This document shows, piece by piece, positions 11,371-24,374 of a stretch of DNA of 64,000 bases. The stretch comes from Pomacea canaliculata (taxonomy: Eukaryota > Mollusca > Gastropoda > Architaenioglossa > Ampullariidae), in assembly GCF_003073045.1 (NCBI RefSeq), contig NC_037600.1, positions 18,065,419 through 18,129,418 on the forward strand, in the 5' to 3' direction. A program made the position numbers and the translations under genes. Under the pieces are notes generated by a model, which saw only the letters and a list, made by a program, of their open reading frames with translations, did no database searches and had not been told where the DNA came from. Numbering within the stretch: position 1 is the stretch's first letter; each line of letters begins with the position of its first letter.

Positions 11371-14300
11371 CAAAACAGAAAAAAACCCATGAAAGCTGTA
11401 CGCACGTAATCCCTGGGTGCGATGATCTCTTAAAATCTGTGATTTACTATTTATGTTTTCGTGTATAGTTCATTAAGTTAATCATTACAACTGCGACAAC
11501 CGGCATACACGGCTGCTATCGTCCCTGTGTCAAACATCTTTGCACTGCTTACATAAGTAGTAGTACAGTCCTAAACCTAAATCCAATCCTAGCACAAACC
11601 TAAAAAGTAAGAACGAGCAAATTAAAAATAAAACGGTGATAAAAATTCGACCTTCATCATAACAACCTGTTATCAGCTATGGTGTTCTGTATAGGTCAGA
11701 CAACTCGCACAATCACACTGTAATGAACTGTACTGATAAACAAGTCAGTGGATTACAATAATCAAACCGACAGAACCTATATGATACGTCGGGAGACAAG
11801 CTTGGACGTGTGTTGTGTATCCATATACAAGGAAGGAATTATGATCACAAATAATAATATAAAAATGCAGTCACGCATATATAGGAGCATGAGCTCAGCG
11901 CACTACCTCATTAAGGAACGGAAAGTGTGAAACGATGAGCATGATCTACAAAAAACCGTGAAGATATTAAGGTAGTAGACAATAACAACGAAGAGTTATC
12001 TTTAAAAAGATAGAAATCAACAAAGGGATATCGACAAGACAGACAAATCGCAAGATATGAAAGGAGAGAGCGAGAGATGCATTAGAGGTAATAAGTCTTT
12101 CCGATGTGAAGCCTCTCGGTGTGTTTATACTTTACATCAGGCACGTCCATGCTCTTTGTTGGAAGGATTGCTGCGGAGGCTGTAGTCAGCGAACGTGTGC
12201 AGCCTGTATTCGAATCCAACTGAAGGTTCACCCTCACTGAAGTGATGGACCACTATTTTTTTTTGTCTGGCCCCATTCCCTTTTCTGCTTGCCACGAGCA
12301 TTGCTAGCTTTTTCCAAAATTCAAGCTTTTTCTTCGCGGTTAATATGGGGATGGGGGAACAAACAGGCCATCTTTATGCTCTTCTACTAAATCAGTGAGT
12401 AATGAATCTCACAATCCCTCCACTTTTCCGTGAGATTTTTCTTCTTTTTCATAGTTTTGTTGAATGTCATCATCACATTCAGGCAAATCTCTGCGAAATC
12501 GCCTTGGAAGTGAATGAAAACAAACACGAAAGCATGGCGCACTTACGAAAAAATTGATTATTGATTGCTGTTTGTCTTTAACCATCCAGTGACGGGAGGA
12601 AATCCTCACCAATTCCCCAAAAAGGACGAGAGGTCACTGCATTGATCCAAGCTGGAGCAAGGGAAGAATAACTTTTTCTCGGTTCTCCTCTCATCGCACG
12701 GCTCACTAAGGTTAACACCGCACTGGCTTCCAAATACATTGAGTGCTGGATACCACACTCAATACTTCAAAACGAAATTGAAAATAATTGTAGTGACCTG
12801 CGGGGGAGTAAACAAATTTTAATCGATGTGATTCTAGTGCGAGTAATTAATCGGAAAGGTAAATACTGTTTTTAAGATTGAACCATTACTCACTCACTCT
12901 GACATTGGTAAAGTGTGTTTGCATTTTGTAAACACGGAAAATAATTAATTGATTGCCAATATAATAACCGTTTAAATGAATAGGACCTTTAGACATGCTG
13001 CAGACACACTATCACATATAACGGAATCTCAATCATGGTTCTTAGCAGCAATGCTGTCTGTCAGAGACTCAGTCGAATGTCTTCAGTTGTCTTGTAAATG
13101 TGCCTGTCATTTGTCTTTTTTCTATTCCTTCCCAGGGCCGTCGAGAGCCAGTACGGGCTCCGGGGCAGACGACCTCTCCGGGCCCCTTGTAATTGTAATC
13201 ATAAATTATTTTCCCAAAATACAATATGCTTACAATTCGATTGACCCATGCCGGACCTCCTTCACACCCTCTGGCCTGGATACATCATCCCAACTTCTCC
13301 TTCCCCCACTTTCTCCGAAGTTTTTTTTTAAAGCTGAAAACTCAAGAAAATGCTAATGTTAGGAAACTATAACTGTGGGAGGAGTGGCAGACTAATCGAT
13401 CAGATGATCTTATATTCTTAGAACTGCTCAGGACTCGTGGAAAGGATAACGGTTGCACACCTAGCTTGTTATCGTCTCAAGTGGACTGTTTGGTCTATAT
13501 GAGGTAACAAATTCCAAGGGTTCCTACCCACACCATAGCTTGGCATGTTGACCGACACACCCAATGGTGTCCGCTGTCCAAGCATAATATCAGTTTATGT
13601 GAATGACTGCCGGTTCTGGAACTCAGTCCGCGCAGATTTTTTTCTTTTGCTACAGTGATCTGAAAACAGCATGGCCACGCTGTCCGTCCCTCTTGCATGC
13701 CAAGAGCTGCCTTGACCCTCCACCTCCGACAACCAGAATACATCTACGGACTAGTGCACAGTCCGGAAATGTGCGTCTTAATGTCAGCACCTTTCCAATT
13801 TACAATACTTTTCATTTCTTTATCGTTTTTCTTGCCACCTCAGTCTTCTGGAATTTAGAATTAATCTTCTTCTGTCTGGGGCGCTCAGCATATCGACCTC
13901 TTGCTCGCTGTACAGAGAGAGAGAGAGGTGCTGAGGCTTAAGGACTCTCGTTTTTGCTGTTTTCCCCGTTGTCAAATTACATTTTCACCAAAGACAAAAC
14001 ATCCTCGAGTATTGATCAGTTATTTTCCTAGATAATGGGATGCCTGTAGATGGGTAGGTAGAGAGCTGAAGGGCATGAGGAATGAGGCTAATCACAAAAA
14101 CTGCTTAGAGGGGTAGACCATAATGTCAGAAACTAGCATTTCTGGCAAAGTAATTAAACACTCAGACTGATCTAGAACTGTTTAAGAAAAAAAATCTTTA
14201 TTGAAAGCATTTCCATGTTCCTTCAAGTGAGGTGAGGTGAGACTGTGCAAAGGAATGATGGTCCAAGGCAAAATAGAAAAAGTGTTGTTGCACAAGCAAT

Positions 14301-14590
14301 CCAAATGTGAAGGCAACTCCTCTGCTGTTTCTATGAGCCGTGACTGTAAAAATGATCAGATATTGCTATAATATCCCTCAGTTCACTAGTTTTATGGATA
14401 AAAGCAATGCCAAAGAATAAAAAAAAGTAGTCCATAGGTGAGCAATTCTTAAAGTGATCGACAGACGCTGATTACACATCTAACAGTAGTAACAGACACC
14501 ATTACTTTATGATACATGCTGAAAAAGCTGTTTCTGGATATAACTGTTTATTTGTGACTTTGAACAAACTTATCCCTTTTCTAAAAAGAT
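11371..14590. other. Intergenic, dispersed repeat scraps only
   Basis: No exon could be supported. Two scraps recur elsewhere. Sequence at 13136-13194 (gagccagtacgggctccgg) recurs inverted near 24.15-24.18 kb. Sequence at 13464-13520 recurs inverted at 16300-16356. A weak B-box-like string near 12.2 kb lacks an A-box. Open frames at 12976-13356 and 13603-13941 show no family signature. Confidence 0.4.
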
Positions 14591-14595
14591 ATCTA

Positions 14596-14740
14596 CATGA
14601 ACAGTGAACAGCTCAAAGAGATGAAAAGCTTGAAATACCTAGGAGCAACCTTTCATCAGAAGGGAGCTGCACTACCGAAATTGGCATCTAGACCTCAATA
14701 GCTAGGATCAACAATATGTATACCCTCTAGCTACCACATA
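14596..14740 (+). mobile_element. LINE reverse-transcriptase fragment (RTE/Jockey-like thumb)
   Basis: The frame reads MKSLKYLGATFHQKGAALPK and then stops. F/LKYLGATxSxDG followed by a basic segment is diagnostic of the region just after the RT catalytic core in several LINE clades. The piece is about 35 codons long and dead. Confidence 0.6.
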
Positions 14741-15517
14741 CTGCACGTCCCTCAGAATCCCACTGTATTCTGTGAGTACAAGATGTGGACTGAAGAAATC
14801 GGTCCATGGAACACAAGAATGACTAAAATATACAGATCACGGGCAGAGTAAAAGCTGGCTGGCAAACAGAAAAGAATGAAGTGGCCTTGCTGGACTTGCT
14901 TACCCTGCTCAGAAACATGTCTGAGTAGCTGCATCAGCCTCTGCACCTATCCAATTTTCCCCTGACTACCAGTGCATGTGGACCAGTATATCATGTCATC
15001 AGCTAGTACCAGTCAAAGCACAAACGAATGAATTAGACGAAAATGAAGTTATATGACAATATGTAACATTTTGTTTGCCATCGAGTAGTTAAAACCATAG
15101 GATGTCTTCACGATTTTAAAAAAGCAAAAAAAAAGAAAAATACTGTATGCTATAATAAACATCCATATGAAAAAATACCATTCAAATTTTCTCTCAGAAA
15201 AGTAAAAATCATCAATGAAACTCATTTCAAACAACAACTTGCTTTATTATGACCAAACTTAAGAACGAAAACATTTTTAAACTTAGCATTGCTGAAATCA
15301 ATCTTTCTTGTACATGCATAAATGGTAGAATGTGTTTATGACATTTGCATATGTATGCATACTTTCCTAGATGTAATATCTGAGAATCCATGCAAATACA
15401 AGCCCCATCAACATTCCACATCAGGTTCACTAGACACACCATGAACATACAAACTAGTATAGTCTTTCATTAATCTTATTCATTCCTTCTAAAGCTGGTT
15501 AGTCACAAAGGTCCAGT

Positions 15518-18500
15518 TTAGCTGACTTCATCCTCATTCAACAACATGTTGGGAATCCCATTCTGGATTGGAAACTTTCGCCCTGTCTCAGGGCATTCCA
15601 GTTCCCCTTCCACTATTTCAACCTGCAAATAATAATAATAAAAAAGGATAATAATGATGACGATGACTGAAAGTATTCTTGTCCCTCACCATGAAAGTAC
15701 CATTCAGAAAAAAAAAATAGTCATGAATAGTAGTAATAATAATCTTGTTTGCTTATATAGTGCCTTCTGGCCTGTAGAGAGCTCCATCAGGCAACAATCA
15801 GAGAACAGCACAGTGATAATTGTCTCAGGAAACACCATGAGTTCTTTGGTCATATCAAGAAACACAAATATCTTTCCAATATGTAGTACTTACTGAAGTC
15901 CACAATGGACATTTCATAAGCCACTACTGTTAATATGGAGCAATCACATCAAATTAAACAAATCAAGCATTGTGATATATGTACACTGCTGTTATAATAG
16001 AACACGTTGGGGCATTTAAATTGAGCATATACTTCAAGATTCAGTGCATAAAATGACAGAATCATACCACAGTGGGAGGAAATACGAACTGTCACTGAAA
16101 TCAATAGTTGTATATCACTTCATCAAACCTGAGCCACCAACCTAAATAAGAACCTGCTGTCAGTTCACTGACACATCAAACACCCTACCCCCCCCCCCAC
16201 CAAAAAAAACAAAACAAAACAAAACTACATGTATAAGCAAACTATATTATTAAGGCTACTTATTATCTCAACCCTCTGGGTAAGCATTTGGCACTTTACC
16301 CCTGGAATTTGTTACCTCATATAGACCAAACAGTCCACTTGAGCCGATAACAAGCTATGTGAAAACTAATAATAGTCATGAATATTTAGTATTTGATGGA
16401 GGAGCTCATGATGGTTACAGAGTGTCTTTACATGCTACACACAGCATGCACATGGAGAAATAAATGACTACACCCAAATGTCATGCACCTCTGTCCAACC
16501 GATCAGCCACCCAAAACATCTCATACATTCAAATAACAGCCACTGGCGTGAGGAAAAAGTATCACTTGGGGTAAGTAGACATACTGGGTGAAAAATGGCA
16601 CTCCAGGCATGATGTGGAAAGAGTGGTATTACTATTATAGTGAACTTGTATAGCGCCATATTCCGGTCCTATGGACAAGCTTATGGCACTTAACAAAAAT
16701 AAAAAAAATCCAAAAGAGACATGGACGAACGCAACATAACACACAAAATTGTTAACTAAAGAATGACAGATGAGATTAAAGATAGTTAGCAACAAGATGC
16801 TCCAGCGTGCGCAAATTATTTCAATAACTGACCCAGGCCTGTAAACAGATAACACACACAGAGAAAGAGCAGTGTGCCCTCAGAGCAATAGGATTTCATT
16901 TGAAGGATTATACACTCTTTGAACTCTAATCAGAATGTAGCAAACAATCAGCAGTGAAATGTCAATACTACACACAGCCTAAAAGAAAATTAAACAACAG
17001 GAATGTAGTACCAGCTTGGTCTGCTGGGGATGTACTTCTGGCTAGCTAGTGTTGAGAATCCCTTGCACTCAAAGAATCACTGGCAGATGATACTTCTGTG
17101 GCAATGAGAAATCCTGAGAAAGGTTTAATGGAGTTCTACTGACAATGGAAGAGTACACTTCTCCAAACTCACCTTATGCTTATTTACACTAATATGTAAT
17201 GTGGTGTTTCACACAATTGAACAGAAAGTTGTATGTGGCTGAAGAACCAGCCATATCATACCACCATATAGCTCTATTAATGAACTAAGTATTTTTGATA
17301 GTCATATAGTAGGAAAAAACTATATAGAGACATATACTTCAGACGACCACTCAAGAGTCATACTGGTATAAATAAATGTAGGCAATGTTATCATCACTTT
17401 GTCTACAAAGCCCTTCATTATTTCTGTAGCTCACATCGATGGTAGACTGCAGTAACCATAGTAAATAAGTAAAGAGAAGACGTCACATTACATAGGGTTA
17501 TTGTGTAGTTAGTGTGCACAAAACAAAGAGACTTGACAAAGAAAGAAGCAGTCAAGGATGATTATGAAGAGCACAGCAAAAGGCTAGGGACAAGCTGTAG
17601 ACACTAAAGGCAAAATTAACTTGACTGACACAAAATGTACAATTACTGAATGTAGTTTAGCCTAATCCTTTCTTTGGTGTTGCTGCTGATGTGGGAAGAG
17701 GGGGGTCGTTTGCTAACTCAGTGATTTCTTTGTCCTGGCTATCAAACTGTCAGCTGCAATCAGCTGCTTTTTTAAAAACAGTTTAATTTTAACATGTAGT
17801 GGTCTAATAAATAATGAGAAGTCATGGCTAGAGTCAGCAGACTGAGTGACCTTACTTTGATGCTGACTTATGCAGTGTTTGAGCAACAAGTCTAAGGGCA
17901 TCCAAAGGCAGATGCAGACACATGCTGCTGTATGCCACATGTTGATCCTTTCAAATATATAACTTTTATGATCAGACAGAAAGTGAGGGTCACAAAGTTT
18001 ACTCTACTGCTAAAAATCTTCTTATTAAAACAAACATCTGAGACTAAAAAGAAAAAATAAAATTTTGTTGAGTATCAAAAACATGACCTACCTCAATGAC
18101 AGCCTTTTATCAAGGTTCTACACAAATGAAATAACATTTCCAAACTGCCTTAGTTAGCCCACTAGTATGCTCTGAGCAAGTACCAGTTGTCACCTCTGCT
18201 ATTGAAGTAGAGTTGACTGCTTTCTTTGCAAAGCTCTATTACCTTTGAACACATTAAAATGTTAACCCACTAAAGCCTATAATGTTACTATGCTCAATGG
18301 ATGGAACTTTTGTGTACACTTGTTAATTACACTGGCATAATGGTCTGGTGTGGAGCTATTTTCTTTTAATGGCTGCTCCGGACAAGATACTATCGCCCTC
18401 AAAACAGGATGAAATCTGTTTAAAGTCTCCATGCATAATCCTGACATCTGTGTTGTTGACCTCTTGCTGCACATGGTGATGTTTATGTGGGCATGTACCT

Positions 18501-21500
18501 TGAGAACAAGCAGGGTTATTCACCCAGAATTTAGGAAATAGTATCTTATTTTCTTGAATTAACCTTCACCAAGTCACTAGAAGGAAAAATTAGTTCCCCA
18601 GCAGACCCTTAAAAACTACTGGCTCACTCACCTGAAGAAGAATGTTATGTATGGTTTTCTGCAGACTGTCATCTCCTTCTAGGCTGGAAGGTAATTCTTC
18701 TGGTAGCCCATTACCATAACCAACCTGTAGGCATAAATGAAAAAGCATTCTACAAATGAAGCACATTTTCTGCATTTTCAAAATGTTAAAAATCCACTCA
18801 ACATTGTCAAAGTTTCCTAGGGAAAGCACAGCATGCACAAATACCAATTAACAAATAAACGCACAAAGTAATTAAGGTTGCTTACATGTATTAACTGTTA
18901 AATCTCAAGTAGTTTAGTAAATTAGGTGCTTAATTTTTTTTTTGCCTGCCTATCCCTTCAAATCCTGTTGCTACTGAAGTACAGAAGCAGTCATATACAC
19001 CAAAGCACACCCTTTTGTATTGGTTTGAAGAGTTTACTTGCATTTTAAAATTTACACAAAAAAAAACCCCCAAAAACAAAACACACATCTTGACCACCAT
19101 CCTTGACCACATCCACAAAGTTGATTTCTCTTTCCTCTATTCAGGCTAAAACCCTGATTTTCTTCTAACTTCTGAACTCTATCTCCTGATGTTTGTCTAA
19201 AATACAAACTCTTTCTATGAAAGGCTGGATTAAAAAAAATAACCACACATTTTTTTTCATGTAAATAGTTCTTCTACTGCTAATTTATTTATGTACCAAT
19301 CAAAGCCATAGTATTTATACTTACACTTACACATTATAAGTGTGAACACTTTTTTCCATTCTACTTTATTCCCTCTAACCTAAATCTTACACTGAGAACT
19401 TGAATCAAATGTTAATGAAGCATAGCCACAATTTTATAGCTGCCATCATTGTTCACCCTGCAGAAGATCTTGACCTCTTTCAAACTGCAGGTAAGATTTT
19501 TTGATGTTCAGAGACAAAATGTAAACAAAACAAAATTATTTGCTCAAATTAGGTTAGCTTTTGAAATTGGTGAAGCAGACCGTCTATTATAGCAATGACA
19601 TATAAATGTCATGGCACAAACACTGATTCCGCACCCATGTGAAGCAACATACTATTTGTACCTGTTTCCTTAAAAAGGGAAAATATGGCAGTGAGGGAGA
19701 AAAGATGGGTACTGTCATTTGAAAAAAAAATCAATCTCTAATATCTAACTCCTTACTGAGTGAAAGATTACGGGACTACCCTTTTATTAACCTTTATCTT
19801 TGACAAAATATTACCAATATGACAAATTGACTCCAAACCAAATAAACTCAATCAAACCCTCTTTCAATCTAGACTACAATAAAGACTAACTCAATCCAAT
19901 GCCACAAAACACTTAATCACTGACGATAGTAAGTGCTAGTTACATAAAAGATTTCCAACATTCTACTGTTCAAGAATTGTCTTTAACCAAGAAGAAAGTT
20001 TTGTTTGCAATACAAATTTTTCACATGAGCTCCACCACCATCTAACTACGCAAAAAAGCTGTTAGAGACAAGGAGATCCAGAGAAAGGCTCCACAGCAAC
20101 GATTTTCTAAAAAAAAAATTAATACTCATACAAGGAGAATTGTATACCACCCCATAAAATAGTTCAAGGCACCATGTCTTTATTATTTGATGGTTTCATG
20201 TTTGACTGTTAATGTCCAATAAATATCAAGCCACCATCATAGCTGAGCTAGTCATTTAGTCTGAAGAATATCTTACTATAAAAATGCAGGTACCACTGTT
20301 GTCAGGTGTGCGCCCTGCTTTACAAGAATCTTAATGCCTGTACTCAGAACATAGCGGGTTGAGCAGTACATCACCCTCTTCTTCACACTACACATCTGTG
20401 TATATTTCTGTGCATGTTTGTGTGTAAACGAGATAAACCCCACCCACCTCAACCTGCGAAAAGCACAGCCAGGTGTGAAGCTGACATAAAATAATAATCT
20501 AAAACATATTCAAGGAAACAGTAAAAAAGCTGACAGAAAGTAGCCCTAACTCTATCTTAATGACATCAATATCATGCTATGAATTAGTGACACCAATACT
20601 GTCTGATGTTTACTCTACTACAACCTCTTCTCCTCACTGCCTTTTCTCCATACATCCATTTTTAAGCACTGTAAACAATAGTTTTGTGTTGCATATGTAC
20701 AGTTTGAAAAATGCATAACTTATTTGACAATATTTCACATAGCAAATAACAGCTGCTGACATCGGTGATTGATTCATCTTTTAGAATGGGTTGATACTTA
20801 ATTTTTTGATTCAGCTGATTTGATATTGGCAGATGATTTTATTGTGGGTCAAAGTTGAACCAGCTGGGTTGATTTTCCAAGTGACCTGTTAAACAGATGC
20901 GAATCTATGTACTCAACCATTCTTTGTATACACACTTGTGAAAGGAAGTGAGGCTGATCAACTAAAAAATTGTCACTATAGCCTAAACTGCTTACTTCAG
21001 TAGCAGCCTGTCGAAGTGCAGACCAGTCAAGCTTTGGGAGGATTCGCAATATGAAGTCAGGATTGAAGTCGACTTCTTTTACTTCTAGACGACTAGACTG
21101 AAAAATATCAGCATTTCTATTTAAAAGAAGAAAAAATCCTACCTTCAACTACTGATGGTACATACGTACAAAACAAAACCCAAAAGACAATAACCAGCCA
21201 ATATGTGTAAAATATTTCATCACAAACTATTTGTGGGGAATGAGATTAAGCAGACAAGTTTTAAGTTCAATTCTACCTCTGATTTCCAAATTACACGTGA
21301 AGACTTTTGTATATTTCTCCTTCTTTATCCGAATCTTCATTTTCTAATGAATCAGTGCTTGTGGAAATACTAACGCTGCGAATGAAGAGACTACAATTGA
21401 ACTATGTATCGAACGCAAAACCGACACGTTAACAGTATGCACTGTTGATTTTACTCACTTTTATCTTGAGAGGAAATCCTCGAGTCACACCTTTTATGAT

Positions 21501-21536
21501 ATTGGATGTAAGAATATTATGTGTCAGGAGTTTCAT
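15518..21536 (-). CDS. TRMT112: Multifunctional methyltransferase subunit TRM112-like (TRMT112), four exons
   Basis: TRMT112 is the small zinc-binding activator that stabilises several methyltransferases acting on tRNA, 18S rRNA and release factor (TRMT11, ALKBH8, BUD23, HEMK2 and others). Exons on minus: 21536-21459 (26 codons), 21097-20996 (34), 18724-18632 (31), 15622-15518 (34 plus stop). All junctions are phase 0 with clean GT/AG sites, giving 125 residues, the same length as the human protein. Diagnostic segments are [12 protein letters not shown] at the start, VDFNPDF and LPKLDWSAL in exon 2, and [13 protein letters not shown]...GIPNMLL in exon 4. In the family, zinc ligands lie in the Trm112 domain; the CPETG cysteine is visible. 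A TTTATT (plus 15243-15248) gives a minus-strand polyadenylation signal about 270 bases past the stop. The gene appears intact. Confidence 0.95.
15720..15860 (-). repeat. LINE 3' tail with ATT-rich end (in TRMT112 intron 3)
   Basis: A taataataat run followed by gcttatatagtgccttctgg resembles, inverted, the 3' end of the CR1/L2-like LINE copies at 50.7 and 54.2 kb (short hairpin, a gcactt-like motif, ATT repeats). A similar but weaker tail lies at about 16625-16690. Confidence 0.35.
16300..16356 (-). repeat. Inverted partner of the 57-bp repeat at 13464-13520
   Basis: The reverse complement matches 13464-13520 with one or two mismatches (shared core AAGTGGACTGTTTGGTC). Outside it the two copies diverge at once. 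This is either the end of an unknown mobile element or a fossil inverted duplication. Confidence 0.7.
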
Positions 21537-22440
21537 TTTGCTGTTTTGCAAGATGCGAGACACGCGTTCCTTAAGGGGAGGTAAGTAAACACATGGCGGT
21601 GTACGCGCATAATGAGACGTCATCAAAACCTGTGTAAACATCCAGCTAGCAGATGGCTACCTGCATGGGTCACATTCTGGTGCACTTTGCGTTATATAAT
21701 AATCAAAACAGCTCTTGTAACGAAATGACATAGTCACATTTTGAGAGTGGTTTGAAATAAACTGGATATGCTAAGTGAGTAACTTGAAAGAAGATACCAC
21801 AGCTATATCCATCTTCGAATAGGATTTATGTGTTCTAGTTTCGAAGCAGAAGTCATTCATCCATACAATCCATTCCCAAATGCTCATGAGAAAAGTACAG
21901 TATGTACACCAATTAAAAGCTTTTATTTTTAGCTTCAGCTTAGATCGAGTACTTTCTTCCTAAACAGCTTCTGGCACCTGTTAAGTGTAGCTCACTATGT
22001 ATATCTAGAGTTACTGACCCAGTGAGAAATACAACCACCATCCGTACAATGAGTCCTGACAGAGTTTAAAATCAGACTACAATGAATAGGATCAATAAAT
22101 TTATATCTTTTGGCATGTAAGAAGTCTTTCTTGGAACTGAGTATTTCCCACCATAATTTTGTTAATATGTTTATAAGACAAGCAACTGTAAAGACTAATT
22201 TTCAGTTTACTGCAATGACACCTTACTATGCCTCAAATTAATCTTTATATTATGTATACATATATTTTATTAGTTTCCTTAAATGCAGGATACTAATTTT
22301 TTGCTTTAAAAGTGAACTTTATGAATGACACATTGATCCAGTGACACATGGGACCAACACCTAGAAGCTTTGAATTTAGCGTTTTTACATTTAGAATAGA
22401 CTGGGTTGACCACTCAGTCAACAAAGTACTGTGTACTGTG
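21537..22440. other. 5' flank of TRMT112 and spacer
   Basis: The minus-strand promoter of TRMT112 should lie in the first few hundred bases above 21536. I see no clear TATA box. Beyond about 21.7 kb the sequence is AT-rich with no features. Confidence 0.4.
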
Positions 22441-22444
22441 TACA

Positions 22445-22722
22445 CATGTGAAGAGTTGGAATATCTGGGTCACAAAGACAAAGTTTGCAGGTGAATAAGG
22501 TGGCCAGAAGCATTGAAGCTGGAAAAGATACAGAATGTACTTACCCCAGCAACAAAGTGTGAAGTAATAGCATTCCTGGGACTTGTGAGCTTCCTTTGTC
22601 AATATAGGCCATATTTTTCTGAGATTGCGTTACCACTCACAGACTTGACAAAGCTAAACCAAAGTCCAGTGGACCCAAGCTTTTGAGGAAGCTTACCGAA
22701 TCCTTAAAGATCGCCCATGCTG
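22445..22722 (+). mobile_element. Ty3/gypsy polyprotein remnant (RT/RNase H junction)
   Basis: With stops, the plus strand reads ELEYLGH, then a basic stretch, then TKCEVIAFLGLVSFLCQYRP, then FSEIALPLTDLTK, then FEEAYRILKDRP. The order YLGH, then FLGLxxxxRxxIxxFxxIAxPLTxLTK, then a xxxAFxxLK block is the standard end of gypsy reverse transcriptase. Only about 90 codons survive; no LTRs were found. Confidence 0.75.
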
Positions 22723-22960
22723 TTGACTCTTTTACAAGAACGTAAGAAAGATCATGGTAATGCCTTAACAGACTTTGTACAGTGGTGCGATGAGAACTTT
22801 CTTGAGTTAATTGTAGACACAACAAAAGAATTGAATATAGATTTTAGGACACTCAAAGAGGATTTTGTTGCTCCCAGTGGGATACATAGCAAACCTGTTG
22901 AAAGCGTGACCTCTTTCAGGTACCTGGGAACTGTTTTTGATTGCCAGCTTAAATGGACTC
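22723..22960 (+). mobile_element. LINE reverse-transcriptase fragment fused to the gypsy piece
   Basis: In one open frame the sequence reads DFVQWCDENFLELIVDTTKE, then SVTSFRYLGTVFDCQLKW. This WCxxNxLxLNxxKTKE...FxYLG order belongs to CR1/Rex-like LINE reverse transcriptases. The join to the gypsy remnant is near 22720, inside one continuous ORF, so a LINE scrap inserted into the gypsy copy or was joined to it. Confidence 0.7.
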
Positions 22961-23372
22961 TCAACACTCTTTTCTTGCTGTTGCCACTTGCTAATTGTGC
23001 CTAGGAGATCTGTCTGGTCTGCCTTGTATGGTTTTAATTTTTCCTTCTAAGTCTTGATTTTAGACGGCTTAGTGTCTCTTTCCTGTGGGTGGATATAATT
23101 AATTTTTTGTTGTTATCCAGTCATCATCTTTTTTCTATCTTATATTAGTCTAGAGTTTTGGTAGCTTGTTGCTACTGATGCTACTAATGAAAGTGTATTG
23201 TACAATAATTCTTTTGTTAAGTTGAGACAGCTATTAAGGTTTAATGCCAGTCTATATTTGTCTAATGTTTTCATTACACTCCAGCAGCACGTGTGGTGCT
23301 TAATCTGCATGCACATGAAGGGGGATCCTTGTATCTTGTTATATATTCTCCATTAAGCCTCATTCTGGCTAG

Positions 23373-23950
23373 TTAGGTTTGTTCAGACCTATTTGACTTT
23401 AAGAATTTCAGAGTGTGACTAGGCTGGTCATCTATCAGTCTCCTAGTATCTGTTCGCAGGCCCTGGCCTCTTACAGCTGTGGAGAGAGAGTTGTGGATGC
23501 CAATGAGACATAGATGTCCGCTAGATGATATTAAAACATGGCTAGCCTTCACACTCATATATATGACACCTCTGCTATGCAAGTGTTCCAGAGCATGCAG
23601 TACACCCCGCAAGATATATATGACCGCTTGATTGCTGTGAAGTAGGCAAGCTGCAGGTGATGGCAAGAACCATATAGCCCATAACAGGAATGACTGTCCA
23701 CAGGAATGTGGGAGAACAGTCTCATGTTGTAATTGCTTGGTTAATACAACTTCTTTTTGTACATTAGACAACTCGTGATGTATAAGTTTTCTACATCAAT
23801 CCGTTTAACAACCACCTGCAGTCCTGTTGGCAAGTGCTGAGCTACATGCACTGTGACTGTTGTACCTTTGCCTATTCCTGTATATAGCTGATAGACACAG
23901 GCCACACTGTCAAACTGCCCCGATGACCACTTCTGATGACGATGACTCAC
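23373..23950 (-). pseudogene. STRAD-like pseudokinase (STRADA/STRADB) intronless, frameshifted fragment
   Basis: STRAD proteins are pseudokinases that bind and activate LKB1 together with MO25. On minus the first frame gives YQLYTGIGKGTTVTVHVAQH and LQVVVKRIDVENL (glycine-loop and beta-3 region). After a frame change near 23.77-23.80 kb the second frame gives VQKEVVLTKQLQHETV, then YILRGVLHALEHLHSRGVIY, SVKASHVLISSSGHLCLIG and HTLKFLKS. The SVKASH (for HRD) and missing DFG are the STRAD signature, not ordinary kinase decay. The sequence stops about where the family continues with the activation-segment end and C-lobe. It is continuous across what are several exons in vertebrate STRAD genes (known), so a retrocopy is inferred. 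No poly-A tract or target-site duplication was recognised. Confidence 0.75.
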
Positions 23951-24374
23951 TGATGTTGACAGTGACCTTCACCGTATTTTCTGCCAGTGGTGGGGAGGTG
24001 ATGCATGGCTGACTGGTGGACAAACAGACAGTGGAGTTTGGGAATAAACACAATGCTTTGTTACTGATTTGTCTGACATAACTTTTGTCTGTTGTTAGCC
24101 TCTTGTCACTCTTGAATCTATGAATGTACGAGCTACTTGTTTTAGCAAGTCGTCTGCCCCGGGGCCCGTGCTGGCTCTCAATGGCCCCGAGATCAGATTC
24201 CAGCTCGCAAAGCCATCGTACTTGTCGTCAGTAGCAGCACAATAGATCAGCAGAGACCCAGGTCAACGGAGCTGAAATGGCCAAAAGACTGCTGGAAGTG
24301 ATGAAATCACAAAACAGAAGAAAACTGCATGACAATTTTGAAAGAAAGAACTGACTGTGTGATCTTCAAGATCT

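Noticed and set aside
12180-12235. tRNA-like B-box string (tattcgaatcc) on plus
   Set aside because: There is no A-box at the right distance and no cloverleaf could be drawn.
13603-13941. 112-codon plus-strand ORF
   Set aside because: It overlaps low-complexity and repeat-like sequence and shows no conserved motif.
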